Source: DATBLE01 sp963734065
Lineage (GTDB): Bacteria > Actinomycetota > Thermoleophilia > Gaiellales > Gaiellaceae
Length of the DNA: 64,000 nt
Direction of reading: 5' to 3'
Assembly: GCA_963734065.1 (NCBI GenBank)
Contig: CAVTFN010000003.1
Location: 744,001-808,000 of the forward strand
How positions within the stretch are numbered: position 1 is the stretch's first letter; the number at the start of each line of letters is the position of its first letter. This document shows, in pieces, positions 33,515-42,513 of this stretch. Made by a program: the position numbers and the translations under genes. Below the pieces are notes generated by a model, which made no database searches, had not been told where the DNA came from, and saw only the letters and a program-made list of their open reading frames with translations.

Positions 33515-34099
33515 GTGACCGCTGCACATGCGCCCGCCGCCGAGCGGGTCCTCCTCGACGCAGACGCGCTGGCGCGCACCCTCCATCGCATCGCCCACGA
33601 GATCATCGAGGCGAACGCCGAGCTGGAGAGCGTCGCACTGGTCGGCATCCACACGCGCGGCGTCCCGCTCGCGCATCGCCTTCGCCGGCTGATCGAGGAG
33701 TTCAGCGGCGTCGAGGTCGACCTGGGGACGATCGACATCACCTTCCACCGCGACGACCTGCACGTGCGCGGGGGCGAGGCGCCGCTGCACCCGCAGCCGC
33801 TCGTCCGCGAGACCAAGCTCGACTTCGCGCTCGAGGGCCGCACGTGCATCCTCGTCGACGACGTCCTCTACAGCGGCCGGACGATCCGGGCGGCGATCGA
33901 GGCGCTGTTCGACTACGGGCGGCCTGCGCGCGTCCAGCTCGCCGTGGTCGCCGACCGCGGCCACCGCGAGCTGCCGATCCGACCCGACTACGTCGGCAAG
34001 AACCTGCCCACCGCGCGCGCGGAACGCGTCCAGGTCCAGCTGGTCGAGATCGACGAGGTCGACCGGGTCGTGCTCATCGCCAAGGAGGAACGGGCATGA
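33515..34099 (+). CDS. pyrR: PyrR bifunctional regulator / uracil phosphoribosyltransferase
   Basis: 194 aa. VALVGIHTRGVPLAHRL, DITFHRDDL and the PRPP loop CILVDDVLYSGRTIRAA are the PyrR signature. It binds pyr mRNA when UMP is high and also has weak UPRTase activity. GTG 33515 is chosen from the AAAGGAG seven nt upstream; the GTG at 33491 lies inside the RNA-binding loop. First gene of an eight-gene operon in which every junction overlaps or nearly so. Confidence 0.94.
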   Translation: MTAAHAPAAERVLLDADALARTLHRIAHEIIEANAELESVALVGIHTRGVPLAHRLRRLIEEFSGVEVDLGTIDITFHRDDLHVRGGEAPLHPQPLVRETKLDFALEGRTCILVDDVLYSGRTIRAAIEALFDYGRPARVQLAVVADRGHRELPIRPDYVGKNLPTARAERVQVQLVEIDEVDRVVLIAKEERA

Positions 34100-35091
34100 C
34101 GGTGCAACTCGTGCGCGACGACCTTCTGCCGCCTTCCGACCCGCCGCCGCGGCGGCACCTGATCTCGATCGGCGACCTGATCCGCGAGGACGTCACCCGG
34201 CTGCTCGCCACCGCCGGCAGCTTCGAGCGGTCGCTGGAGCGGGAGATGAAGAAGCTGCCGACGCTGCGCGGCCGCACGGTCGTCAACCTGTTCTTCGAGT
34301 CGTCGACCCGGACGTCCTCGAGCTTCGAGCTGGCCGCCAAGCGCCTCTCGGCCGACGTGATGTCGGTCAAGTCGAGCGGGTCGTCGGTCGACAAGGGCGA
34401 ATCGCTGAAGGACACGGCGCTGACGCTCGCCGCGTACGACCCCGACGTGATCGTCATCCGGCACCCGCAGATCGGCGCCCCGACGCTCGTCTCGCGTGTG
34501 ACCGCCGCGCACGTGGTCAACGCGGGCGACGGCAAGCACCAGCACCCGACGCAGGCGCTCCTGGACCTGTACGCGATCGAGCAGAACGTCGGGCCGGTCG
34601 AGGGCCTACACGTCGCGATCGTCGGCGACGTGCTGCACTCCCGTGTCGCCCGCTCGAACATCCAGGCGCTGACCCTGATGGGTGCACGTGTGACCCTCGT
34701 CGGCCCGCCGGCGCTGATCCCGCGCGGAATCGAGGCGATGGGCTGCGAGGTCTCGACCGACATCGCGGCGATCGGCTCCGCCGACGTCGTCTACGTCCTG
34801 CGCATGCAGCGGGAGCGCATGGAGGCGGGCGAGAACTACGTGCCCAGCCTGCGCGAGTACACCGCGCGATGGGGCGTGACCCCCGCCCGGCTCCGCCCGG
34901 GCCAGAAGGTGATGCACCCCGGCCCGATGAACCGCGGGGTGGAGATCGACCCGGCCGTCGCAGACTCGGTCGACGCCCTGATCGAGACGCAGGTCCGCGC
35001 CGGCCTGGTCGTCCGGATGGCAGTCCTGTACGACCTGCTCACGCACGGCCCGGTCGAGATCAAGGCCGAGGCGACGGAGGAGGTGGCCTGA
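34096..35091 (+). CDS. pyrB: Aspartate carbamoyltransferase catalytic subunit
   Basis: 331 aa. First committed step of pyrimidine synthesis. Carbamoyl-phosphate loop FFESSTRTSSSFE (about residues 66-78), SSVDKGESLKDT, NAGDGKHQHPTQALLD and the MHPGPMNRGVEI motif are all present. The regulatory chain pyrI is absent, as in class B/C enzymes, which often act in a complex with dihydroorotase; pyrC follows at once. Overlaps pyrR by 4 bp. Confidence 0.96.
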   Translation: MTVQLVRDDLLPPSDPPPRRHLISIGDLIREDVTRLLATAGSFERSLEREMKKLPTLRGRTVVNLFFESSTRTSSSFELAAKRLSADVMSVKSSGSSVDKGESLKDTALTLAAYDPDVIVIRHPQIGAPTLVSRVTAAHVVNAGDGKHQHPTQALLDLYAIEQNVGPVEGLHVAIVGDVLHSRVARSNIQALTLMGARVTLVGPPALIPRGIEAMGCEVSTDIAAIGSADVVYVLRMQRERMEAGENYVPSLREYTARWGVTPARLRPGQKVMHPGPMNRGVEIDPAVADSVDALIETQVRAGLVVRMAVLYDLLTHGPVEIKAEATEEVA

Positions 35092-36398
35092 TGGCCGAGA
35101 TCCTGTACGGCAAGGCGGGCAACGACGACCTCGTCGTCCGCAGCGCCCGCGTGATCGACCCGGCTCGGGGGATCGACGAGCTGCTCGACGTCCGGGTCGA
35201 CCGCGGCGTGATCACGGACATCGGCCTGAACGTGAGCCCGAACGGCCACCGGGTGGTCGAGGGGCGAGGGCTGGTGCTGGCGCCTGCCTTCGTCGACCCG
35301 CACGTCCACCTGCGCACGCCCGGCCGCGAGGACGAGGAGACGATCGCCTCGGGCACGGCCGCGGCCGCGGCGGGCGGCTTCTGCGCGATCCTGGCGATGC
35401 CGAACACGGAGCCGGTGGTCGACTCGGCCGCGGTGCTCGGCTCGCTGATCGAGACGGCCAGGGAGGAGGCCGAGGTGCCGGTCGGCTTCCTCGCCGCGAT
35501 CACGAAGGGCCAGCGCGGCGAGCAGCTGTCCGAGATGGCCGAGCTGGCCGACGCCGGCGCCGCCGGCTTCTCCGACGACGGCATGCCGGTGGTCGCACCC
35601 GGGTTGATGCGGCGCGCGCTGCAGTACCACGCGATCACGGGACGACGCGTCGCCGTGCACTGCGAGGAGCCGACCCTGTCGCGCTCCGGCCAGATGCACG
35701 AGGGGCCGGTCTCCGCCGAGCTCGGCCTCGCGGGCTACCCCTCCGTCGCCGAGAGCGTGATGGTCGGCCGCGACCTCGCGCTCGCGGCGCACGAGGGGCA
35801 GGCGATCCACCTGCTCCACCTCTCCGCGCGCGAGTCGGTCGACGAGCTTCGGCGCGCGCAGACCGCCGGCGTGCGCGCGACCGGCGAGGCCACCCCCCAC
35901 CACCTGGTGCTGACGGACGACGCCGTCCGGTCGCTCGACCCGAACCTGAAGATGAACCCACCGCTCCGGGGAGACGACGACCGCTCCGCGCTCGTCGCGG
36001 CGGTCCGGGACGGGACGATCTCCGTGATCGCCACCGACCACGCGCCGCACGCGGCCCACGAGAAGGACGTGCCGTTCGAGGAGGCGCCGTTCGGCGTCAC
36101 GGGTCTCGAGACCGCCTTCGCCGCCCTGAACACCCACCTGGTCGGGCCGGGCCTGCTGACCCTGCCGACGCTGCTCGAGCGCATGTCCGCCGGGCCGGCT
36201 CGCGCGTACGGGCTCGAGCCGCCGAGGATCGAGAAGGGAGCGCCCGCCAATCTCGTTCTGCTCGACCCCGATGCCGTCTGGCGCGTGGGCGAGGGCGGCT
36301 TCCGGTCGCGCTCCCGGAACTCGTGGCTGCTGGGCGAGACGCTCCGCGGGAAGGTGCGGCTGACCGTCGCGGCCGGCCGGATCGCGTACGCCGCATGA
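35091..36398 (+). CDS. pyrC: Dihydroorotase
   Basis: 435 aa, type I dihydroorotase. Metal ligands in DPHVHLRTPG (about residues 64-73), GFSDDGMPV, HCEEPTLS, ATPHHLVLTDD and the ATDHAPHA aspartate. Closes carbamoyl aspartate to dihydroorotate. Its ATG shares one base with the pyrB stop (TGATG). Confidence 0.95.
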   Translation: MAEILYGKAGNDDLVVRSARVIDPARGIDELLDVRVDRGVITDIGLNVSPNGHRVVEGRGLVLAPAFVDPHVHLRTPGREDEETIASGTAAAAAGGFCAILAMPNTEPVVDSAAVLGSLIETAREEAEVPVGFLAAITKGQRGEQLSEMAELADAGAAGFSDDGMPVVAPGLMRRALQYHAITGRRVAVHCEEPTLSRSGQMHEGPVSAELGLAGYPSVAESVMVGRDLALAAHEGQAIHLLHLSARESVDELRRAQTAGVRATGEATPHHLVLTDDAVRSLDPNLKMNPPLRGDDDRSALVAAVRDGTISVIATDHAPHAAHEKDVPFEEAPFGVTGLETAFAALNTHLVGPGLLTLPTLLERMSAGPARAYGLEPPRIEKGAPANLVLLDPDAVWRVGEGGFRSRSRNSWLLGETLRGKVRLTVAAGRIAYAA

Positions 36399-36940
36399 TC
36401 GCGACCGAGACCGGGGTGGAGGCGTACGCGGCGACGGTGGTCGACGCGATCGATGCGGTCGTGCCGGTCGAAGGCGCGTACGTGCTCGGTTCCGCCCTGC
36501 TCGGCGGCTTCGATCCCGAACGGAGCGACCTCGACCTGGTGGTGGTCGTGGAGCGGCCGCCGACCGCGCCGGAGCGGGAGGCGGTGGTCGAGGCGCTCGA
36601 CAGGACCGCCCCGCCCGTGCGGAAGCTCGAACTCGTCGTCTATGCAGCCGGCGCGAAGCCTCCCGCATACGAGCTGAACTACCCCGACGGCGACGGCGAG
36701 CCGGCGTTCTGGTTCGTCCTCGACGCGGCGATCGCCCAGGAGCGGTCGCGCCAGCTGCGCGGACGTTCGTGGCGCGAGTTGCTCGAGCCGGTGACGGAAG
36801 CCGAGACGCGCTCCGCCGCGGAGGAGCTGGTCCGCTGGGCCGAGGAGCAGGGCGGCGACCTCGCTCGCCCGCACGCGCTGCGGGCGCGGCACTACCTCGA
36901 GCACGGCGAGTGGATCACGAAGGACGAGGCAGGTTCGTGA
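36395..36940 (+). CDS. Nucleotidyltransferase-like protein (aminoglycoside adenylyltransferase-type)
   Basis: 181 aa embedded between pyrC and carA with 4-bp overlaps on both sides. GSALLGGFDPERSDLDLVVVV carries the G-S and DxD signature of the polymerase-beta nucleotidyltransferase fold, and ELNYPDGDGEP resembles the middle of ANT(3'')-type aminoglycoside adenylyltransferases. It is shorter than AadA (about 260 aa). It is not a known pyrimidine enzyme; its role in the operon is unknown. Confidence 0.7.
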   Translation: MIATETGVEAYAATVVDAIDAVVPVEGAYVLGSALLGGFDPERSDLDLVVVVERPPTAPEREAVVEALDRTAPPVRKLELVVYAAGAKPPAYELNYPDGDGEPAFWFVLDAAIAQERSRQLRGRSWRELLEPVTEAETRSAAEELVRWAEEQGGDLARPHALRARHYLEHGEWITKDEAGS

Positions 36941-37971
36941 GCGGCTTCCTCGTCCTCGAGAACGGGACGGTGTTCCCGGGCGAGTCGGTCGCGGCGGGCG
37001 GCCGTGCCTTCGGGGAGGCGGTGTTCACGACCTCGATGAGCGGCTACCAGGAGACGGTCACCGACCCGAGCTACGCGGGCCAGATCGTCTGCTTCACCGC
37101 GCCGATGGTCGGCAACTACGGCGTCGCCGAGGAGCGCAGCCAGTCCGGCGCGGTGCACGCGACCGGCGTGGTCATGCGCGAGATCGGCGGCCCGGAGTGG
37201 CCGGGCTGGCTGCGGAGCCACGGGGTGGTCGCCCTGGCGGGAGTCGACACGCGCTCGCTTGTCCTGCATCTCCGCGAACGCGGAGCGATGAGGGCCGCCG
37301 CGGTTGCCGGTGACCCACCCGTCGAGGAGGTGCTGGCCGAGGTTCGCGCTCTGCCGTCGATGGAAGGCGCTGCGCTCGTCGCCGCCGTCTCGCCCCGCGA
37401 GCCGTACACGTTCGCGGGCGAGGGAGACGTCCGGGTCGCGGTCGTGGACTACGGGATCAAGCGGTCGATCCTGCAGCTGCTGGCACGCGAGGGCGCCGCG
37501 GTCGACGTCTACCCGCACAACGTGGACGCGGACACGCTGGCCGCCCACGACGGCGTGCTGCTCGGCAACGGTCCCGGCGACCCGGCACCGCTCGCCGACG
37601 AGACTCGCACCGTGCGGGATCTGCTCGGCCGGACGCCGGTGCTCGGCGTGTGCCTCGGCCACCAGCTGCTCGCGCTGGCAACCGGGCACGAGACCTTCAA
37701 GCTGCCCTTCGGCCACCGCGGCGCGAACCATCCGGTCGTCGACCACGAGACGCGCCGCGTGCTGGTCACGTCCCAGAACCACGGCTTCGCGGTCGCTCCC
37801 GGCGACGGGAAGGGCGTGACGTACACGTCGCTGTACGACGGCACCGTCGAGGGGCTCCACTACCCCGAGCTGCGTGCGCGGTCCGCCCAGTTCCATCCCG
37901 AGGCGAGCCCGGGCCCGCACGACGGAGCGTCGATCATCGCAGAGTGGGTCGAGGAGCTCAAAGTTGCCTAG
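36937..37971 (+). CDS. carA: Carbamoyl-phosphate synthase small subunit
   Basis: 344 aa. The N-terminal half (VFTTSMSGYQETVTDPSYAGQIV) and the class I glutaminase half with nucleophile in GVCLGHQLLALA, the NHGFAV loop and the FHPEASPGPHD histidine-glutamate pair. Supplies ammonia to CarB. GTG 36937 overlaps the preceding gene by 4 bp. Confidence 0.96.
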   Translation: MSGFLVLENGTVFPGESVAAGGRAFGEAVFTTSMSGYQETVTDPSYAGQIVCFTAPMVGNYGVAEERSQSGAVHATGVVMREIGGPEWPGWLRSHGVVALAGVDTRSLVLHLRERGAMRAAAVAGDPPVEEVLAEVRALPSMEGAALVAAVSPREPYTFAGEGDVRVAVVDYGIKRSILQLLAREGAAVDVYPHNVDADTLAAHDGVLLGNGPGDPAPLADETRTVRDLLGRTPVLGVCLGHQLLALATGHETFKLPFGHRGANHPVVDHETRRVLVTSQNHGFAVAPGDGKGVTYTSLYDGTVEGLHYPELRARSAQFHPEASPGPHDGASIIAEWVEELKVA

Positions 37972-40939
37972 GCGCGACGACCTCGAGTCGATCTGCCTGA
38001 TCGGCTCAGGCCCGATCGTGATCGGCCAGGCGTGCGAGTTCGACTACGCCGGCTGCCAGGCGCTGAAGGTGCTGCGTGAGGACGGGTTCCGGACCGTCGT
38101 CGTCAATTCGAACCCGGCGACGATCATGACCGATCCGGGCTTCGCCGACCGCACCTACCTGGAGCCGCTCGACCTCGCCGGCGTCGCCGACGTCCTCGAG
38201 CGCGAGCGGCCCGACGCGCTCCTGCCGACGATGGGCGGCCAGACGGCGCTCAACCTCTCCTTGCAGCTGGTGGAGGCGGGCGTGCTGGATGCCCTCGGCA
38301 TCGAGCTGATCGGGGCGGGACTGGACGCGATCAGACGGGCCGAGGACCGCGAGCTCTTCCGCGAGGCGGTGCGGGGCGTCGGCCTGAACGTGCCCACGTC
38401 CACGATCGTGACGTCGCTGGACGACCTGCACGACGTGTCGCTTCCCGCCGTCGTCCGGCCCGCGTTCACGCTCGGCGGTCACGGCGGCGGGTTCGCATCG
38501 ACCGAGGCCGAGCTCAACCGCCAGGTGGAGGTCGGGCTGTCCGAGAGCCCGATCGGGCAGGTTCTCGTCGAGGAGTCCGTGCGCGGCTGGGACGAGTTCG
38601 AGCTCGAGGTGGTGCGGGACAAGCGCGACAACGTCGTGATCGTCTGCTCGATCGAGAACCTCGACCCGATGGGCGTGCACACGGGCGACTCGGTCACGGT
38701 CGCCCCGCAGATGACCCTGTCCGACGAGGCGTACCAGGAGCTTCGGGACGCCGCCGCCGCCGTCATCCGCGCCGTCGGCGTCGAGACGGGCGGCTCGAAC
38801 ATCCAGTTCGCGCGCGAGCGCGAGACCGGCGAGCTGCGCGTGATCGAGATGAACCCGCGCGTCTCGCGCTCGTCCGCGCTGGCCTCGAAAGCGACCGGCT
38901 ACCCGATCGCGAAGGTCGCCGCCAGGCTGGCGGTCGGGTACACGCTCGACGAGATCCCCAACGACCTGACGAAGACGACGCCGGCGAGCTTCGAGCCGAC
39001 GCTCGACTACGTGGTCGTGAAGTTCCCGCGGTTCGCGTTCGAGAAGTTTCCGGGCGCCGACCGGACGCTCGGCACACAGATGAAGTCGGTCGGGGAGGCG
39101 ATGGGCATCGGCCGCACGTTCCGCGAGGCGTTCTGGAAGGCTTTCTGCTCGCGCGAGCTCGACGCCGGCGCGGTCACGCCGTGGGACGGCCTCGACGACC
39201 TGCCCGAGGACATCCACCCGTGGTTCCGCGGCGAGCTGGAGCGGCTGCGCGACGAGGGCCCGCCGACCGGGCGGCGCGCCTACCGGCGGGTCGACTCGTG
39301 CGCCGGCGAGGTCGCGGCCGAGTCGAACTACTACTACTCGACCTTCGGCGAGGCCGACGAGGCGCCTCCGGCCGGGGACAAACCCCGCGTCGTGATCATC
39401 GGCTCCGGCCCGAACCGGATCGGCCAGGGGATCGAGTTCGACTACTGCTGCGTCCACGCCGCCCAGAGCTTCCGGGCGCTCGGCTACGAGGCGGTGATGG
39501 TCAACTGCAACCCCGAGACGGTCTCGACCGACTACGACACCTCCGACCGCCTGTACTTCGAGCCGCTCGGCGCCGAGGAGGTGCTCGCCGTCTGCGAACG
39601 CGAGCAGCCCGAGGGCGTGGTCATCCAGTTCGGCGGCCAGACGCCGCTGAAGCTGGCGCGCGCGATCGAGGCCGGCGGCTTCCGGATCCTCGGCACGCCG
39701 TACGACGCGATCGACCTGGCCGAGGACCGCGAGCGCTTCGGCGAGCTCCTTTCCGGTCTCGGGATCCGGTGTCCGGAGTGGGGGATCGCCGCCAGCGGTC
39801 GCGAGGCTGCGGAGATCGCCCACCGGATCGGCTACCCGGTGCTCGTCCGGCCGTCGTACGTCCTCGGCGGCCGGGCGATGCGGGTCTGCTACCGCGGCAA
39901 CGAGGTCGTCGAGGCCTTCCACAAGGACTTGAGCGGCAAGGTGCTCGTCGACCGCTTCCTCGAGAACGCGATCGAGATCGACGTCGATGCCCTTTGTGAC
40001 GGCGAGGAGACGTACGTCGCCGCCGTGATGCAGCACGTCGAGGAGGCGGGCGTCCATTCCGGCGACTCGGCGTGCGTGCTGCCCGCGCCGTCCCTCGACG
40101 TCGCCACCGCGCGCGAGGTCGAGAGCGTCGTCCGCCGGCTCGCGCCCGCGCTCGGGACGATCGGCCTGATCAACGTCCAGCTCGCAGTCGCCGACGACGC
40201 CGTCTACGTGCTCGAGGCGAACCCGCGGGCCTCCCGGACGGTCCCGTTCGCGTCCAAGGCGACCGGCCTGCGGCTCGTCGAGGCGGCGTGCCGCCTGGCC
40301 GCGGGGGCGAAGCTGCGCGAGCTGGGGTTGCCCGCCGAGCGGCCGCCGAAGCAGGTCTCGGTGAAGGCGGCGGTGCTGCCGTTCTCGCGTTTCCCGGGGA
40401 GCGATCCCGTGCTCGGCCCGGAGATGCGCTCGACCGGCGAGGTGATGGCCTCGGCGTCGGACCTGCCGACCGCGTTTGCGAAGGCTGAACGCGCGGCCGG
40501 GCGGCCGCTGCCGACGACCGGCACGGCCTTCCTGTCCGTTCGGGACGACGACAAGGCGGCGCTGCGCCCGGTGGCGGCGGCGCTCGCCGGGCTGGGGTTC
40601 AAGCTCGTCGCGACCGGGGGAACCGCGCGCGAGCTGCGCGAGGCGGGCCTCGAGGTCGAGCAGGTGGCGAAGGTCGCCGAGGGCGGGGAGGCGACCGTCG
40701 TCGACCTCGTCCGCCGTGGCCGCTGCGACCTGGTCGTGAACACGCCTTTCGGAGGTTCGTTGCAGCGCACCGACGGCTACCGGATCCGCGAGGCGGCGCT
40801 GGTCGCGCGGATCCCGTGCATCACCACGATCTCCGGCGCGGCGGCCGCGGTGCACGCGATCGCGAACGCCAGGACGGAGCTGGCGCTGTCTCTGCAGGAA
40901 AGGATCGAAGTCGAGACGCGAGCGGTCAACGGTTCGTAG
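37964..40939 (+). CDS. carB: Carbamoyl-phosphate synthase large subunit, short oligomerisation domain
   Basis: 991 aa against about 1070 in most CarB. Two ATP-grasp halves are complete (GSGPIVIGQACEFDYAG and GSGPNRIGQGIEFDYCC as duplicated starts; MNPRVSRSSALASKATGYPIAK), and an MGS-like allosteric domain ends the protein. The shortfall is in the middle: between the first half and RVDSCAGEVAAESNYYYST only ~55 residues remain of an oligomerisation domain normally ~150 long. TTG 37964 overlaps carA by 8 bp. Confidence 0.95.
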   Translation: MPRRDDLESICLIGSGPIVIGQACEFDYAGCQALKVLREDGFRTVVVNSNPATIMTDPGFADRTYLEPLDLAGVADVLERERPDALLPTMGGQTALNLSLQLVEAGVLDALGIELIGAGLDAIRRAEDRELFREAVRGVGLNVPTSTIVTSLDDLHDVSLPAVVRPAFTLGGHGGGFASTEAELNRQVEVGLSESPIGQVLVEESVRGWDEFELEVVRDKRDNVVIVCSIENLDPMGVHTGDSVTVAPQMTLSDEAYQELRDAAAAVIRAVGVETGGSNIQFARERETGELRVIEMNPRVSRSSALASKATGYPIAKVAARLAVGYTLDEIPNDLTKTTPASFEPTLDYVVVKFPRFAFEKFPGADRTLGTQMKSVGEAMGIGRTFREAFWKAFCSRELDAGAVTPWDGLDDLPEDIHPWFRGELERLRDEGPPTGRRAYRRVDSCAGEVAAESNYYYSTFGEADEAPPAGDKPRVVIIGSGPNRIGQGIEFDYCCVHAAQSFRALGYEAVMVNCNPETVSTDYDTSDRLYFEPLGAEEVLAVCEREQPEGVVIQFGGQTPLKLARAIEAGGFRILGTPYDAIDLAEDRERFGELLSGLGIRCPEWGIAASGREAAEIAHRIGYPVLVRPSYVLGGRAMRVCYRGNEVVEAFHKDLSGKVLVDRFLENAIEIDVDALCDGEETYVAAVMQHVEEAGVHSGDSACVLPAPSLDVATAREVESVVRRLAPALGTIGLINVQLAVADDAVYVLEANPRASRTVPFASKATGLRLVEAACRLAAGAKLRELGLPAERPPKQVSVKAAVLPFSRFPGSDPVLGPEMRSTGEVMASASDLPTAFAKAERAAGRPLPTTGTAFLSVRDDDKAALRPVAAALAGLGFKLVATGGTARELREAGLEVEQVAKVAEGGEATVVDLVRRGRCDLVVNTPFGGSLQRTDGYRIREAALVARIPCITTISGAAAAVHAIANARTELALSLQERIEVETRAVNGS

Positions 40940-40973
40940 CAGCGAGGCGGTCGGGCCGTACACGCTGCTGCGG

Positions 40974-41573
40974 GTGGAGCGCGCCGGCCTCGATCCCGGC
41001 GTTCCCGGGCAGTTCTTCATGCTGGAGGCGCCGGGCCGCCTGCTGCCGAGACCGATGAGCCTCTGTCTCGCCCCGGCGGGCGAGCTGGCGTTCCTGATCG
41101 ACCCGATCGGCCCCGGCACGCTCGCGCTCGTCTCGCTGGAGATCGGAGAGGCGATCCACGTGCTCGGGCCGCTCGGCAACGGGTTCCGGCTCGACGTCGA
41201 CCGGCCGCTGCTCGTCGGCGGCGGCATCGGGATCGCGCCGCTTCCGTATCTCTCGCAGCAGCTCGGCTCACCGCCGGCCGTCCTCGGCTTCCGCTCGGAG
41301 TGGCACGCGCAGGCGGCCGCGCTGGTGCCGAACGCCGAGGTCGTGATCGAACCGACGTTCGTGACCGAGCTGGTCGATCCCGGCCGCGACGTCCTTGCCT
41401 GTGGCCCCGAACCGATGCTCGAGGCGGTCCGAGCGCTCGCCCCCGGCTCGCAGCTGGCCTGGGAGGCACCGATGGCCTGCGGCTACGGCGCCTGCTACGG
41501 CTGCGCGGTCGAGATCCACGGCGCATGGAAACGGCTGTGTGTCGAAGGGCCGGTCCTGCAGGAGGCAGCCTGA
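40974..41573 (+). CDS. pyrK: Dihydroorotate dehydrogenase electron-transfer subunit
   Basis: About 199 aa from GTG 40974. FAD-binding RPMSLC, the NAD-binding LVGGGIGIAPL and the iron-sulfur cysteines CGYGACYGC plus a later C (RLCVEGPVL) define PyrK, which links class 1B PyrD to NAD. Conserved N-terminal residues (VGPYTLLRVERAG) begin before the GTG, yet no ATG, GTG or TTG exists in that frame back into carB. Either the protein is slightly short or a non-standard start is used. Confidence 0.9.
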   Translation: MERAGLDPGVPGQFFMLEAPGRLLPRPMSLCLAPAGELAFLIDPIGPGTLALVSLEIGEAIHVLGPLGNGFRLDVDRPLLVGGGIGIAPLPYLSQQLGSPPAVLGFRSEWHAQAAALVPNAEVVIEPTFVTELVDPGRDVLACGPEPMLEAVRALAPGSQLAWEAPMACGYGACYGCAVEIHGAWKRLCVEGPVLQEAA

Positions 41574-42442
41574 TGCTGCTGAACGCTTCCGGCTGCCTGG
41601 ACGCGCTGACCGCGCCCGAAACCGCACGTGCGTTCGATGCATTCGTCACGAAGACGGTGACGCCGCTTCCGCGCGGCGGGAACGCGCCGGTTCGCATCGC
41701 CGAGACCGACGTCGGGATGCTCAACTCGATCGGGCTCGCCAACCCGGGCAGAGAGGCGTTTCTGGCCGGGACGCTGCCGCGTCTTCGTACCCTCGGCCTG
41801 CCGCTGTGGGTGTCCGTGGGCGGTTTCTCGGCGCAGGAGTATGCGGCAACCTGCGCGCTGCTCGACGACGTGACCATCGAGCTCAATCTGTCCTGCCCGA
41901 ACGTCGACGAGGCGGCGGAGTCGGCGGCCGAGATCGTCGCAGCCTGCCGGGCGGCGACCGCGCTTCCGCTCTACGCGAAGCTCTCTCCGGCCAGCTGGGA
42001 CCTCGGCGAGGTCGCCCGGGCGGTGGAGGCGGTGGGGGCCGACGGCATCTCGGTGGTGAACACGATCCGGGGGATGAAGCTCGACGCGGAGCTCCGGCCC
42101 GTGCTCGGGACGGCGACCGGTGGGCTCTCCGGGCCGGCACTCAAGCCCGTCGCGCTCGCCGCCGTTCACGCGTGCTACCGGGCGACGACGCTGCCGATCG
42201 TCGGGATGGGCGGGGTCGCATCCGGGCGCGACGCGCTCGAGCTCCACGCCGCCGGGGCGACGGCGGTCGCGATCGGGACGGTCCTGTTCTCCGACCCGCT
42301 CGCCCCGGTGCGGATCCGCGAGGAATTGTCGGCAGAACTGGCAACGCTCGGGCTCTCGTCGGTCGAGGAGGCGCGCGGGATTGCACACGCGGAGCCGTTG
42401 CCAGAAAGAAAACACCTCGATGTCAGGTCGAGAGTTCTCTAG
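41573..42442 (+). CDS. pyrD: Dihydroorotate dehydrogenase, class 1B catalytic subunit
   Basis: 289 aa. The catalytic cysteine is in ELNLSCPNV, with FMN contacts in LYAKLSP, VVNTIRGMKLD and IVGMGGVASGRDALE. Works with PyrK. ATG 41573 shares a base with the pyrK stop. It is the last gene of the pyr operon here; pyrE and pyrF are not in the window. Confidence 0.95.
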   Translation: MLLNASGCLDALTAPETARAFDAFVTKTVTPLPRGGNAPVRIAETDVGMLNSIGLANPGREAFLAGTLPRLRTLGLPLWVSVGGFSAQEYAATCALLDDVTIELNLSCPNVDEAAESAAEIVAACRAATALPLYAKLSPASWDLGEVARAVEAVGADGISVVNTIRGMKLDAELRPVLGTATGGLSGPALKPVALAAVHACYRATTLPIVGMGGVASGRDALELHAAGATAVAIGTVLFSDPLAPVRIREELSAELATLGLSSVEEARGIAHAEPLPERKHLDVRSRVL

Positions 42443-42474
42443 AAAGCCCTGCAAACAGGACGATTCAACCCCGG

Positions 42475-42502
42475 TTGACCGACGGGTGCAAGCTGTTAGA
42501 CT
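42475..42502 (+). promoter_or_regulatory. Promoter of mihF-gmk-rpoZ-coaBC
   Basis: TTGACC (42475-42480), 16-bp spacer, TAGACT (42497-42502). The start codon is 11 nt further on, so the mRNA has almost no leader. Confidence 0.6.
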
Positions 42503-42513
42503 CGCACACTCGA

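Noticed and set aside
38006..41227. A 1073-aa minus-strand open frame
   Set aside because: Antisense shadow of carB and pyrK.
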